From positions 20,248,915-20,312,914 of the forward strand of contig CM037777.1 in the NCBI GenBank assembly GCA_021229015.1: a DNA stretch of 64,000 nucleotides, read 5' to 3'. Position numbers and translations under genes: made by a program. Below the pieces are notes generated by a model. The model worked only from the letters and a program-made list of their open reading frames with translations. It had not been told where the DNA came from and made no database searches. Below are positions 36,301 to 49,689 of this stretch, in pieces; within the stretch, counting starts at the first letter, position 1, and each line of letters opens with the position of its first letter. The DNA comes from Solen grandis (Eukaryota; Mollusca; Bivalvia; Adapedonta; Solenidae).

Positions 36301-38365
36301 CCCATCGATTGACATTACATTTTGTGGTGGGGCGCTGATGGTCCGTCCGTCTGTCTATCCTTCCGCCTGTCCGTAGATATTTCGTTTCCACGCAATACCT
36401 TACGAAAGACTTCATGAATTAAATTTGTATTTAATATGCTTGTATATAAAATCAAAATACAGGGTAAATTCCATCTTGGTTACAATCCACTGTTTTAGTG
36501 CGTCCTTTATAGGCAAATTTTCTATGAAATGACCGTTTCCGTGCCAAAACTTTTGAAATACTCCATGAACTGAATCTTTATCTTGTATACAAGTATATAA
36601 TATCACAACACAGATCAAGCTCGATGTGTCAATACCGCCCTTAATGACCTATGTGAATGCCCTAAAAGGATCACGAGTAAATAATGACTGCACCACTGAG
36701 CCCTCCTGCGTTTGAGATTGCAGTGAAATGGATAAATAACGTAAACATAATTAACACACCATTTACTTATTGTCAATTTATCATGCCTGTAAAAAAATTT
36801 TTTTTTTTCATTGTTAATACAAATTACGTTTACACGACCAGTGTTTTCCAAAGTGGTAGTTTGTTGGTGATCCTTCTTTACATGGATTGCTAAATCTGCA
36901 ATAGAAATATAATATGATGTGTTGACAATGATACAAACTCATTTAGTAGTATCGAGGCATGCTCATGTTACTAAAATTTGGTCATATTCATTAACTGCTT
37001 TTACTACGTGGGTCTATTTGCGCGGAAGCACAATTCGTAGTTTTTGAGGAAATAATACGGTCTGGTATAGAGACTAGCTAGTGCAAGCTAGTGATGTCAC
37101 AGTCTCTATTGGGCTCGATTTGGTTATAATTAACTGATTTTTATAGAGTTATGCGCCCTATGAATGCATTTTTAAGTCTCCGCGAAATAACATTCGAAAA
37201 ATTTCACGCATATGTATTATGCAAACGTTAAATATCAAAATACAGGTCATTTAATTAACTATGATCAAATTAATTTTCCCCCATTAATGGAAAATCATCA
37301 TCTATGATATTTACAACAATAAAATTGCTTCCCGATATTAAAAAAAGTACTTTGTACCATAATACATGCACTCTCATATGAATTTGCCATCGGACGTATA
37401 TAATCCTACCTTAACAGGCCTTATTATATATTTGACATGGAAATCATTTATCTACATGAAAGGGATAGAAGAAGCATGCACAGAATCCTAAGACAAAACA
37501 TTCTCGTGAACGGGATGTTCTCCCAATCATGTATTCCTAATTTTATTATTCTCACCATAAATACCGTATCTAATACTCTTATCCATTTATTTGCTTTAAA
37601 ATCAATTAACGATGTAACAACAATGTCCCAAAGTCATATTCTCTTTTAGAGTATACTTTGATTTTATCACCTACTGCACGCTACGGACAAAACTGTTAAG
37701 CAACCTTTAAATGTTAGAATTAACGTCATCACGATTCAATCAAGGCTAAAATGTAACATCATTTAAGAGTGATATGTTTTTAACCATACTCAACAGCCAT
37801 GTATCTAAAATATTATGCTAAGCATACAGCACGATATCAAAACGAATTATGTTCAACGTTATTTCTTTATACCCAAGTTTGCCTTTCATCTGTGCATGCA
37901 TGGCTTCGTTATCTATGCAATCTCCATAGGTTCCAGAAACCAAGGAACACTTGGACATAATCAAAATCACCGTAAAACGTTTGTGCCAAGCCAGTTAACT
38001 GCCCATTCTGTTGCCCGCGGTTTAAGGTTTCTTTTGATTGCCATTTGAGAAATTTTCGATCGAATAATTTCCTTATCTAAAACATATAACTAACCGGTGA
38101 TTGCAAGTAGATATATGATACATGTATAAGGTTCATTGAAAATCTGACAGTATATTGACATGTTACTGACACAAGATAAAGCGCTTAATATTACACACAA
38201 TCACGATTCAAACACACCACCTAGCATTGACAATGGACTAAATCGAATGCAAAAGAAAAAGCAAAATCATCAACATATCAAAGTTTACCATCTAGCGATG
38301 AAAATAAACAAAACTTAATGCAAGCTTAAGCAAAAATCACCCCCTACAAAGTGATTCCAGATCAA
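33372..38365. other. About 5 kb without recognised genes
   Basis: AT-rich. 36300-36380 has a GTCCGTCCGTCTGTC stretch after TGGTGGGGCGC, probably a decayed head of a hairpin-headed element. Short ORFs here do not resemble proteins. Confidence 0.5.
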
Positions 38366-38369
38366 TGCG

Positions 38370-38640
38370 GAAACGTTTTTCCCTGGTTTTTACAACAACA
38401 ATATTAAGGGCACTTTATCAATGTCAAAAACTTGAACAAGTTGAATATAAGACCTGAACAGCCTGATATCGGCTGGAGTATCCAGACAAAGAGCAAATGT
38501 TGGTTACGATGACGGACAATACTGTGGTTTATTATAGCTGGCTCAAATTAACTTGGCAACAGCTTGATCTATCATCGAACCAATCTGTAATTTCAGAGGC
38601 AAAGCTCAGTAGACAGGAAACATATCAGGGAAAATCAAGC
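38370..38640. repeat. Tandem-unit block D, copy 2
   Basis: CTGGCTCAAATTAACTTGGC, TTGATCTATCATCGAACCAA and GTAGACAGGAAACATATCAG match copies at 30.8 and 46.8 kb. ATCCAGACAAAGAGCAAATG matches 30.72 kb. Confidence 0.6.
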
Positions 38641-38816
38641 TATGTGTGTGTTGTATTTTTCTCATTTTTCTGGTCTGGTCTATTTTCTTTTAACATTTAT
38701 TTCAATCACATTAATCTTCTAATATTATGAAAGCGTTGTAGTTATGAATATTACAATATCCAATGGTTGTCATATGATTCATCGATATCTATATGTGTGG
38801 ATATACATCTATCGTC

Positions 38817-39030
38817 CGATTTCTTTTGCAGACAAGGCCGGATCTCGGTTAGCCACTGTAGCACAGTGATGAATAATGCTCTGTTATACACTGTGTCCTC
38901 ACAACGACCTACCACAAACAAGCTTGAGGTTTTCCTCGCATGAAAATTCCGTGTGACCAGATCGGGATTTGAACCCAAAGAGGTAAAGTAAGCTATCCAT
39001 TGTGAGAAGGATGTTGCCAGGCGATGCACC
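38817..39030 (-). mobile_element. SINE family 1, strongly diverged
   Basis: In minus orientation the order matches the full-length copy at 62.5 kb: ACGACCTACCACAAACAAGC, GAGGTTTTCCTCGCATGAAA, then a B-box complement in GGGATTTGAACCCA. Tail lost. Confidence 0.65.
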
Positions 39031-39067
39031 GTTTCACAGTTTTATTTTAATGGACGCTTGTGCCATG

Positions 39068-39160
39068 TGTTGTGGAAATTTCGTCCACTGAAAGCCAGAA
39101 GGGGCTATCAGCCTTCTCTTTACATATGCTGATAGCCCCTTCTGGCTCTCAATGGACGAT
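39068..39160. repeat. Long hairpin (inverted repeat)
   Basis: AGCCAGAAGGGGCTATCAG is followed after about 20 bases by its perfect reverse complement CTGATAGCCCCTTCTGGCT. The pairing extends outward imperfectly (CGTCCACTG / CAATGGACG). Transcribed either way it would give a ~30-bp stem with a 20-base loop. Could be a small foldback element or a precursor-like hairpin. Confidence 0.8.
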
Positions 39161-39553
39161 TTGTCTATTTACAGGACTTGTTTTTCTTCTTCTTCTCTGC
39201 TTCCTCTTCTTCTTCTTCCTAATATGACTTCAGAATGATAACTGCTTTAGTATTACTACGTATTATAATTATAATAAGATGTAATTATGCATACTAAGAA
39301 TAACTCTCCAAGAAATATCGAGATAAAATATGGATGTTCTTCGAACATTTCTTTATTTACATGTTTGATAGTTAAAATATTCAATATGAATTTTTATGAA
39401 TATTTAAATAATAAAGTGATACATTTTTTAACAATATAAATCAGATCGTCAGTGCTAGATAGCAATAATGATTTCCATGATCCCATGTTCAAGTGCCCAA
39501 ATATTAAATTAAACAAAAATGTATGCGTCAATACACAATTTCTTAAAAAGAAA

Positions 39554-39725
39554 TGCAGTCAAACCTGTCTTTAATCGGTCAGTTAAGAGAAAATAACCGC
39601 TTAACAGAGGTGGCTGTTAAATGAAGTTTTAACACAACAAAATGCTAGTTTGGTAATATGAAAACTGACCGCTAAATGCAAGTTGACAGCTTGATACAGG
39701 TGGATGCAAATACACGATCAACTGT
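39554..39725. mobile_element. Possible Tigger-type MITE, ~170 bp
   Basis: Left end CAGTCAAACCTGTCTTTAAT and right end ...CACGATCAACTG followed by TA. The inner text alternates AACCGCTTAACAGAGG and TGACCGCTAAATGC in the way typical of Tigger-type TIRs. The TIRs match only partly and the left TA is absent. Confidence 0.4.
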
Positions 39726-40217
39726 ATGCCCTTTTCAAATTTGATTTTATTTTCATTAAAAAAGTTTTGCAACCTTAAATATACATATGAAACCCTTACT
39801 GATACATATTACAGGTTATGCATAGATTCGAAATTAGTTTTTGTTGAATATTTTTTAATGCAGTATATTTTATTTTATTGGTTCAGCTCACTTCGGAAAT
39901 GTCTTGCAATAGTCAGTAAGTAATACGGCGTATACCATATCCTTTAACGTCTAAGGTATGTAACACAAAGTCTTCAAGAGCAATCATTTGGTCTACGACT
40001 TCAGTACTGAAATAAATTCATATATTTGCTTACGGGGAAAATGATCATTTAAGTACTTATTTCGTTTATTTTGCAATACTGAGATGTCTAACAGACACAT
40101 ATAGTTTGTTCAATTGAATTCTTTATATATACATATATTTGATATCATTGTAATTTATTTCTTTTTACATAGCGTACACACAATATAGTACATTTAAGGT
40201 ATGTATATCATTACTGT

Positions 40218-40455
40218 TCGGGGGGTTACAGTCGTGGACTACAAATCTCTCAGCCCCTCACCGCTGTGGGTTCGAATCCCGGTAGGGACTTCGGATTTTT
40301 TATGTGAGGAAGCCTTCCAGCTGGCTTGCGGTAGGTCGGTGGTTCTACCCGGGTTCCTCTGTGTATTCGGGGTCTTCCTCCACCTGTAATTAGCTGGACG
40401 TCGCTATATGATTGAAATACATGTACTATCGCAGCGACGGTAAACCCCAATACAA
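40218..40455 (+). mobile_element. SINE family 1
   Basis: B box GGGTTCGAATCCCGG, body GGAAGCCTTCCAGCTGGCTT, CGGTAGGTCGGTGG and CCACCTGTAATTAGCTGG, tail ATCGCAGCGACGGTAAACCC followed by (CAA)n. Confidence 0.85.
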
Positions 40456-40639
40456 CAACAACATAACTGTTCGACAGGATCTGTTTAATATAAGCTATGC
40501 AGTAGCATTATGTATTATGTCTGATATATCCCAAATTAATAAAACAATGCCACTTGGATGTGAATCACCCGCACCATTAAACTATTAAGCTATCGGGAAC
40601 ATTTATCCGATAGAGCAAACTTTTCATCTTCATTCCTTA

Positions 40640-41215
40640 AACCCGTCTGAATACCAGACTATATTATGGACAGCATTGCCAGACTACATTGGCAAATTAA
40701 CCCTTTCCTTTCCATAAACGCTAGTACATTATTTGTTCTACTACGTTTTGTGGCAGCATTTTTTTTTTGCTGTCTACACACGAAGTTAACTTTCTGACCT
40801 TCGTCATCAACTGCGCATTTGTAAAATCAAGCATATTTATTCTGACTTCTGTAATCAGTTTTCCTTTTATTCTAAGACGTGATTACTATTTTCAGTCAAG
40901 ATTCATCCAGGTCCATGAATAATATCAGTAAGCAAGTTTAAGGGATAAATGCACCTTTTTTTAAAAATATTCGGCCATGAAAATCTGCCTGGGTTTACTC
41001 TTTCTTTTCCCCTCGTTTTCTATAATATAAGCTTTATTTCCAGGAGAGTTTCATCGGGGAGAAACTCTCTGACCCTCAATGGAATTAATCGAGCAAGGAT
41101 TGGAGGCTTTTTTTGACAATTTGCTTTAGCCCTAAATGCTTTTTTGGGGTCATTTATTGCGAAATACATGAATCACTTCCGAGCTTTGTTCATTTGGATG
41201 AACGGTCACTCCAAC
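40640..41215. repeat. Diverged duplicate block H, copy 1
   Basis: Matches 57400-57915 in order: TTCATCGGGGAGAAACTCTC against TTCATCGGATGCTCTCTG; TTTATTGCGAAATACATGAA against TTTATTGTGAAATCAATTAA; and CATTTGGATGAACGGT against TATTTGGATGAACGGT. Non-coding. Confidence 0.6.
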
Positions 41216-42185
41216 ATTTGATTTGTGAATAATGGCAGAAGCACTTGTGTCCATTTAGGTTGATAAATTAACCATATCAAAGTTGTTTTGTTTGCCTATT
41301 CATTCCTGTGCGACCTAAACACAATTCAAAAGAAGAAGGGAGAATACATTACTTTGAGCTTAAGAATGTATTTGATATATATTTTGATAAATGAATATTG
41401 ATCAATGGAAAACCGAAAATACATTAGGGGATGGTTCAATTCTGAATATTTAGTTACGCTAGACCTATATACATATATTCTTGAATTAAATTTGAATTAA
41501 TATGATAAGAATTGCAAATGCCTAATCAGACTGAAGATACATTCTTTTATTCACAAACTTGTTATTCAAACTTGAATGCAAAACCGATGATTGATATTTG
41601 GTTGTATTTGAATGATTTATTTCATATTTTGTATGAATATATTTTAATAAAATAACAATGACATATATTTCAAAGATATTTTTATTAAATGTAATGTGAA
41701 CGTTATATTTTAGCTAATATTGATGAACTCGCAATAAAACAAAATTTTATCTTCTGCCAAAATAAAATAAACTTTAAATTCATTTGTATTACATGACAAT
41801 GATATATTTACATACATTTTATCATATAACCAGTTACCCAAAGATCAATTATTTGAAGAATCACCTATGCAGGGGAAATGGTGAATGGCTAGCCAAATGG
41901 ACTCCAAAACACGCATATTGTCGCCAGAAATATTTGTCGAACGTTCTGGAACAAAAGTAACTATTGAATGGAAAGGTTCATGTGCATTAGATTATTGGAG
42001 ACTGGTACAGCTTTCCACTAGTTCACCGATATGCATTTTCATTTTAATGCGCCTTGGCGTCGTTTTAATTGCTTTTTGGTTCTGCTTAAAACAATTCATT
42101 TCAGATTTAAATGCATAGATTTATATTTTTATTTTACACAGTCAATCACTCTTGTGTGTGAAACTGTACAATCACAATCATTGTT

Positions 42186-43375
42186 ACGGCTTTCCGCAAC
42201 ATGCGGAAAACGTATAGGATTTGTTATATTCTTCTTCTTATTATTATTATTATGATTATTATACTTCTTTTTTCCCATCCGCATTCAAGGGCAAATTTCA
42301 ATATGTTGCCAATGTCAAAGCAATATGAAAATTAAATTGCAGCGATAAAAACGTTTAAATTTTCAGATTCAGTTATTGTTAGTTTTCAGTGATGCCAAAT
42401 GACGTCAAATTTGATTTTATCTTTAAAAATTGTTCGCGCTTTAGAGGCTTCATTTCTGGTTGGATTTCCATGAAATTTACAGAAGATGCGTGGTAGGATG
42501 TAGATGTGCACCATGCCATTCAAATTTACAAATTCAAAAAGATTAAGACTTCATAGCAAAACTGAGTTTCGATCTTTGGTCCTAAAATATATATTTTAAT
42601 CTTACAAAGCCCCCTGATGAGTTAGAAGCATGAAAATTGGACAGCATTTGCACAGATGCCTGCTTTATATTTCATTAAGGATTTCCTCTTAAGTCACGTG
42701 GTTATGACGTAATTGAAAAGACAAAAAACAATCATTTTAAAAATGTTTCGCTCTGGCATCATGAATTTTCATTCAATCTTAATTAAGTTTTCAGAATTGA
42801 AATAATTAAAATGAAGTAATGTATACTACACAAAATGTTTGTTTTGTCACGTTGTTATGACGTCATTCAAATTTAAGCAAGAATCATTAAAAAAAAAATA
42901 TATAAAATCGCCAACTTGACCAATGAACTTAAAATTTTCAAAAATGTCACAACTTAAGACGTTCATAAAGTCTTAAATATTTCAAATGATTACGTATTCA
43001 AGCATGGCAGATATTCATGTTTCATGAAAACAAACCTGTTCGCATTCTCGAAGCATTTCTTTTTCTTTTCTGGATTAATAGAACGTTACACGAACATGTG
43101 CTTGCAAAAGAAGATTTTGTCATGAGATTATGGCGTCATTAAAATATTAAATTCATTCATTTTAAAGTGCGTTTCTATCGTCACGTGTGTTAATGCAATC
43201 TTAATTAAATTTTCAGTATGAACAGAAGAATACCGACTGAGGTGGTGTATACTTCAAGAACTTTATGTCGGGTCACTTAGTCATTGAAACATCATATCAA
43301 ATCGACGATTAAATTTACAAATCTCTAAAATATTTCGCTGAATTGTAAACGAAGCTCTATATTAAATTATAATTC
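42186..43375 (+). mobile_element. Hairpin-headed element 8 with diverged core repeats
   Basis: The head palindrome TTCCGCAACATGCGGAA is followed by a TTCTTCTTATTATTATT microsatellite. After these come about three diverged core units, each with a TTATGACGTNATT-like stretch and CAATCTTAATTAAGTTTTCA (about 42695, 42855 and 43130). It splits blocks A and B of unit 1, which are adjacent in unit 2 (50.6-50.77 kb), so it inserted after the duplication. Confidence 0.55.
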
Positions 43376-45716
43376 GTTTGTTTTAACACAGGTATTAATA
43401 CAAACGTCTGATAAAACATTCTTGTTATTGCCTTTCTTGGTAATGCCACCAATATTGAGGACCATGAGGAAAATAGGGGTAATAATAGGTTATTATTTTT
43501 GTGTTATCCCTGAAAGCTTAGCATGGTCCTCAAAATTACATTTATCTGGTTTAATCAATGCTGATGACAATTTTAATCAACGTAAGCATTTACAAAAATG
43601 TGAAAATTCTGTAATTTCGCAGACATTTTTCTTGTTAATCTGTTCAATAACGTTAGTTAATGTTTTCTTAAGAAATCACTGATTTTAGTTGTCTTGACCG
43701 GTAAAACGATATCCTTTTTCTTTATACCTGCTGAACATCAGTTAGGATATATTGTTTACAATATTGTTGCCTTGTGTAAATGCCTATTGACAAAACAAAT
43801 CTTTCTATCTATGGACTAGAATAAAGCCACCTGATTTCACAGCTTGTAAGAGGCTGGTATATACGAGTTACTCTAAACAGAAATTTTCATCTCTCTCACT
43901 CTCCATTCATTGTTTACAGCTCTCTTCAACTTTCTTATTCGTAATCTAAATAGATTTATGAAACCTCCGTTGCTTCTGGAGGATAATGTCTTCACTGAGA
44001 ACAATTTTAAAATTATCTCTTGGAAGATTGAAACGTAATTTTTTTTTGTCCGCCTGTTACTGTTTAAGTTCAAAGGTGATATACACAACAGGGTTTTGTC
44101 CTCAATAATAACAGTCTCGAATGTGTTAAAATGTCACTTAAAAGGTAATGCCGAGGTTAGAAGTCCCATAATGTGTCTTCAAGACGAGGACGAAATTGCT
44201 TATTGGTACTTATATATAATGCAGTGAAAGACTACTTACTTGTTCGATGACTTACGTGTTACCTAGTATGTACCTTGTTTAAGAAATATTGGCTTTGTGT
44301 AGGACTTTTTTATTGCATCAATTTTCCTTCTGTTTGTTATTATATCGAATATTGTGAAATCATTAATTTTCGTGGGACACTAACTTTCGTCGTTTTTGTG
44401 GAGGTTTTATCCTAGAATATTAGTCCCCACGAAAACTTGACTCTTATATAGACCTCACATTTTCTTCTAGATCATAGATCCGCGAATAAATGTACCCACG
44501 AGATTCTCTTAGGTACATAATCAACGAAATTTAATGCGCGTGTGTGTGTGGATTGATGCTGACGGGGTAGTAGTGTAAAATACTTCTTTGTGTATGTAAG
44601 TACATGTGCTCGTGATTTATTGTTTTGTGCATAACCAGAAGCATATATTTACCTTACAATTGAATATTAACATTCTGACTCTTGATGCCATGTTATCTTT
44701 GTTGCCTTTTTGTGTTTTGGCAAGTTAAAGATTGTCCATGTTCCGAATATGTGGACAAGTCACCTTTAATACTGCAACTGTTGCTTTTGTTGTGAAAATG
44801 GTCATCATTTCATTATAATTAAGTATATATGCATAAGTTAGGTCAAAGGTAATGCCCCGAATATCTTCCATACGTCTGAGTCGTATTTTTACATTTTTAA
44901 TATAAAACGTATGTACGTTAAAACTTGTATTCTTGTAAAAGACTTCATACTTTTTGCATACGCTGTCTCTTAAGCAATTTTCGACAAGTCTTTGGTGATG
45001 AATCGCTTTACAACATTTTAGATAAAACACATATCGAAGGCTGTGAGCGAAACTAGGCTAAATGCAAATCAATATAAAAAAAAAAACACTTAGCCAAGTT
45101 TCGCTCTCACCCCTAGATATTCATAGTTATTCCTTACCTAGACTAGCACAATTCGAGAGTTAAAGGTGCCTTAAATTTTGACAATGAGGAGGCGATATCT
45201 TCTGTAAAATGGAATCAATCCGTTTAGTGTTGAATAGTGTCATTATTAATTTGTTGAAACATACTTTTACCTTTCAGATGACGTTGTATAGTGTAATAAT
45301 TCTAGCGACAGAAATTGCAAAATATTTGTCTTACACAAGTTAAATGTCAAATGTTGTTAAGCTAATTCATGTTAAGGAATGGAATTTTATTCTCGTAATA
45401 AATTGAAACATTGGCACCACAATAATATACAATTAATTTAATGTAATTTTTTTAAATATTTTTATCTTTAGCAAATAGTGATTTCTCATTTATGTACGAG
45501 TATATAATTTTGTCACAACTTCTGCACATTATGTGCCTCTACGTTAATTAAACGTCAAATACATAATACATTTTTTTAGCTCCTTTTCCACATGTACAGT
45601 GACCATCAGTGGCTATCGTAATTTTGATAAGGATGCTTAATCATGCTATAAATAGGCCGCATTTTTTTCTTGTCTATATTTTAATTTACATTATATGTCA
45701 TCAAAAGTTGCCTGCC

Positions 45717-46003
45717 ATACCGTTTCGTTTGTCAGACCGCTGACTTTAAGATATACCTATGATGTCAATCAGATTAAGTACAACTCATTGAAATGGTATT
45801 GTTATAGTTCCTTTGCTTGGCGCTAAGCATAAGGGTAGTTCCAGGACTGGTTGGCCCGGTGTCAGGATAATGTGACTAGGTGATATCATGTCACATTTCT
45901 ATAGCGTGATACTGCAGTGTAGCAGCACTATATCTGTCTCAAGTAGACATCGTCTCCAACTGACTGAAATACCGTCGTGGGACGTTAAACCCAACAAACA
46001 ATT
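45717..46003 (+). mobile_element. SINE family 2
   Basis: Body CTTTGCTTGGCGCTAAGC, GGTTGGCCCGGTGTCAGG, AGCGTGATACTGCAGTGTAG, CTCAAGTAGACATCGTCTCC and tail GGGACGTTAAACCCAACAAA. Head decayed (GTCAGACCGCTGACTTTAAG). Absent from the equivalent place in unit 2. Confidence 0.85.
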
Positions 46004-46164
46004 CAGCGTACATAAATTTGCATATGATTTGCTTTAGGGTACTCGTACAATTAAATTGCCTAATAGGTTTTATCCAAGATTATACTTTAGTTTTTTCTTT
46101 TCTAAAGGAAAACATTTTAGTTTCTCACGTTTTTTCGTGCTTCATTGTATTTGCTTTTTGTGCT

Positions 46165-46341
46165 ATGTCATTACTTAATCATTACTTAATCTCCTTACCA
46201 TTTATATTTATAGTTTTTATTTTCGTTTTAATGCATGCGCATGCAACCAAACGAGAAGAGGAAGCAGTCGAAACATTACCCAGACGCACTTCCGACAAAA
46301 AAAAAGGGTCAGGAATCAGGAACATCTCAGCTGATAATTAA
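46165..46341 (+). CDS. Small ORF, possible secreted peptide
   Basis: A 58-codon ORF starting at an ATG after CTTTTTGTGCT. It begins MSLLNHYLIS, has a strongly hydrophobic segment (LPFIFIVFIFVLM) and an AHA-like cleavage context. A short charged tail follows (TKREEEAVETLPRRTSDKKK, then GSGIRNISADN). The layout is that of a signal peptide plus a mature peptide with basic sites. No counterpart is visible in unit 2 and T-rich DNA often gives hydrophobic ORFs by chance, so this is weak. Confidence 0.2.
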   Translation: MSLLNHYLISLPFIFIVFIFVLMHAHATKREEEAVETLPRRTSDKKKGSGIRNISADN

Positions 46342-46439
46342 AACTACCGAAATGCATTTATATCTTATTTTTGTATTGTTATAGACACCAATAAATCAAT
46401 TTTAGGTTATGTCTGCTTGCTAGTAAATCAGCGTTTTGT

Positions 46440-46930
46440 GGTCAAACTGCTTCCATGCCTAAAATGTATATTGTGCATGAAACAATTTACCGAGAAATGT
46501 GAAAAGGACATATCGAACGACCCATTAAATGACTGATAGTAAACTTCAAATGGGGGCTTAAGCTTGTCAAATAAATATGAGCCAAAGTATACCATTAACG
46601 AATGACTCACAAATATAATGAGTTTAAAAATAAGAATGATCATTCATTCCGACCATGTGATTTCGAATATTTCGATAACAACTTTTCACGGTCTAAAAAC
46701 GAGTGCATAATATTAATGGTACTTTGTCGATGCCTTGAAAAGGAAAGGGAAAAATATTGGACAGGAACAGGCAGACATGGAGTACAATATACCGGATCCG
46801 GTGTCGCACAGTGCAGTATATAATGACTCGCTCAAATAAACTTGGCATCGTTTGGATTTTATCATCGAGCCAGTTTGAAAGAGAGGATGCAAACTCCAGC
46901 AGACAGGAAGATTTTTCAGCGAAATCCATT
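46440..46930. repeat. Tandem-unit block D, copy 3
   Basis: GGACAGGAACAGGCAGACAT, then GAGTACAATATACCGGATCC and GTCGCACAGTGCAGTA match 52.8 kb closely. CTCAAATAAACTTGGCATCG and TTATCATCGAGCCAGTTTG match 30.8 and 38.5 kb. Confidence 0.65.
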
Positions 46931-47184
46931 TTTATTTTGGTTATATTCCTAGTGCAGTATTGTAAGCCTGATTACTCGACATCACGCGAGGTTCAACCAA
47001 CTTTAAGTTGTATTTTGCAAGTCTTTCTATAAATGGATCCATCCTTGCAAACGCATACAAAATATAAAACAGAAATTGCAAATGTTTACTACATTCACGT
47101 ATTACGGACTTTGAATTGATTTTTGCCACTTTTAAAGCAGATTCGCGAGCACGTAAACATGCGAAAACAGCCATATTGCTTAGT

Positions 47185-47807
47185 CCCTGTCACACTACAC
47201 GCGTTTCCACTGCGTTGGCACGGTGTTGTTAAATTTTCCAGTGCGCCGTGACATCGTAAGAAAAATCTGGTATTTTTCGTGAAGATAGAGATGTCATGGC
47301 GTCCTCACAGCGGAACCTGCGTTCCTATTAAGTTTTGGTTGGCGATTGGCTGCATTCGCACAGTGCATCCACTACGTGTAGGGCGCTTTCACGGCGACCA
47401 CACTGCGCATTTACGGCACACACACACACACACAGGATTAGCGTATTAGAGAAGTAGTGACCCACAATCTCCGTGCAAGCGCTACGGATAAGCATAGTGG
47501 TCGCACTGCGATCTATGTGCGCGCCCGCGGAGCCCCTGTGGCGTTGAAGGAGATTTTACTGCGATGCTATGGCGACTTTACGGTGACCCCACTGCGCTCA
47601 TATCAACACCGAGCCACGGCGTTTGTTTCATGCATGCTCAAAATGCGCGCAGTCACTCAGCAATCTATGCAACGTTCCCAACGCATCTACAGGCGATGCC
47701 ACTATATTGCTGCGGCGATGCCTGAGATCATACTGCGCGTCCTCCGGCGTTTTGCTTTTTTCTTGTTTTTTTGGACGCCGTGGGAACGCGGCCCTGGTGT
47801 AACAGGG
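47185..47807. mobile_element. GC-rich TIR element, ~620 bp, non-autonomous
   Basis: Left end CCCTGTCACACTACACGCGT and right end ...GCGGCCCTGGTGTAACAGGG are imperfect inverted repeats. The interior is CpG-rich (many GCG, ACTGCG, GCGATG) in sharp contrast to its AT-rich surroundings and has no convincing ORF. Superfamily not determined; no clear target duplication. It lies between blocks D and E of unit 1 and is absent from unit 2. Confidence 0.6.
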
Positions 47808-49689
47808 GTATTATCATACAGCATATAAAGGTGAAGAGAGTGGCGTTGAGAAACAACTGCTGACGTTTCAATGTCCTAGCGAGTAATTTCCTGTGCTGTA
47901 CTTTATTTGCCTCAAGTGTATCAAAAACCAAAATAGTGATATAAATGTATCCTACAGCAAATAAGTTATACCAGCATTTAATTGGTTAATAAGGAATAAT
48001 AACTCTATATATTGCAATCAACTTTATCAGGTCTTTTGATACACGCTATATATATATCAGTTGAAATGATAAACGAATATTAAAAAATTTAGTATTTGCA
48101 AAATCAGCAAGGAGCAAACCTTTCACTGACTGATGTATCAAAATCAAATTCAATGATACATGTAAATCACAACTCGTGCTTTTGTGAAAATAAGTATTTT
48201 TTTATCTTTATTGCCATAAAACCAGCTTTTAAATATTCCTTTTTTTTTTGCCATGAGATAATTTTATTTTAAAAGAGTTTGTTAACACTTCTCATGTGTC
48301 TTGAATCTTTAATAATTGTGATATTTTCTAAATCAAGCTCATTTGTCAGCAGATTGAAAAGGGTAATTTTAGGCATAAGTTTATAATCAACTCTTCAATT
48401 ATAATAGACGAATATTTTTAAAGAGAACCACAGGTGTTTAGTTTAATTATCAAGAAAGAAAATCCTGTTTCGATAGACATAAATAAGCTGTATTCGGATT
48501 TGAACTCTGCAGACAATAGTCTTCATACAGTCTAAACCTTTATATGAACAATACGATAGCGTACAGGTGTTGGCGAATGTATATTCACCAACGATAAATG
48601 TAACAAGTTTGAATCTGAAAAATTAAGATAAGAACTACGTAGTTGTATATTTATATTGATATAATGCAGATCGACTCATACGACTCATAATGTGCAGATG
48701 AGGTTAAATTATATATATGAAGGACAATTAAATTATAAGGATTAAGCATGCAATTGGAAACTTGATGGGCAGAAAAAAATATATATCTTTAAAATATTAT
48801 ATTTTTTAAGTTTTTCTTCTTTTAATTATACAAATTGAAAATAAATTTTCAACAGAAGGTTATGAAAGAGAATATGAGTACTTTAATGTCACTATAATAC
48901 CCAAGACGGACGGAAGATAAAGACGTATATAAACATGTATGTTTGTATGTTTAAAATTTCATGTTTTATACATTATTTGTTATCTGTATATATGTGACTT
49001 CTTTGGTATGTGATCTTCTACATAAAATATTGAAATATAGCAGCAATAACACAATTGAGAATAAATGATCCATCTGAATTCAGGCATTGATTTAGGTATA
49101 CTTATATACATGACTTTTCGATTATGCCAATAAATGTATTGCACATGTATCATATATAATGATATTTCAACTGTTCTACTAATTCATACATTAAGATTAC
49201 ATTTACATGAATTTTTGAAATAGCTCATTGACTTCTAAAATCATATGAGTCATCTTGAGTAAGTAATGTGATATCTGTTATGAGCAAATTGTCAAGTCGA
49301 GATAAGGTCTTAAATTATTCATTCATGTTTTTAAGTCAAATTCATTAAACCTAGTTCAAATTGAATCATTTGGGGAACAAGATATTTCAACTTATACTAA
49401 TCCCTCTCGGCGATACTCTAGATGGGCCGGACCCTTGCGTTTGGAAAGATCATAAACAATTTTAGAATGCACAACCTTCAGATCCGAAGTTTTTACGGTG
49501 CCCCTGAACCATATCGTCTTTTATTATTATTATTTTTTTTTTTTTTTTTTTGCCAACTGATTTATAAACAGAGTCAAAAGAAACACATATAATTCAATTC
49601 TAATTATTCCCCCACCCCCAATGAAAGCGTTAACTGCACACACATTATTTTCATTAGTTGCACAGATTTCTTACATTTTGGTGAAAAAT

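Noticed and set aside
41885..42118. 77-residue ORF in block A
   Set aside because: The paralogous block at 50.46 kb has stops and indels in this frame.
44725..45030. 101-residue minus-strand ORF
   Set aside because: The same block in unit 2 (about 51.4-51.7 kb) does not keep the frame, so conservation is not coding.
47457..47828. 123-residue plus-strand ORF
   Set aside because: Lies inside the CpG-rich TIR element. CpG-rich DNA has few stops and the residues show no family resemblance.
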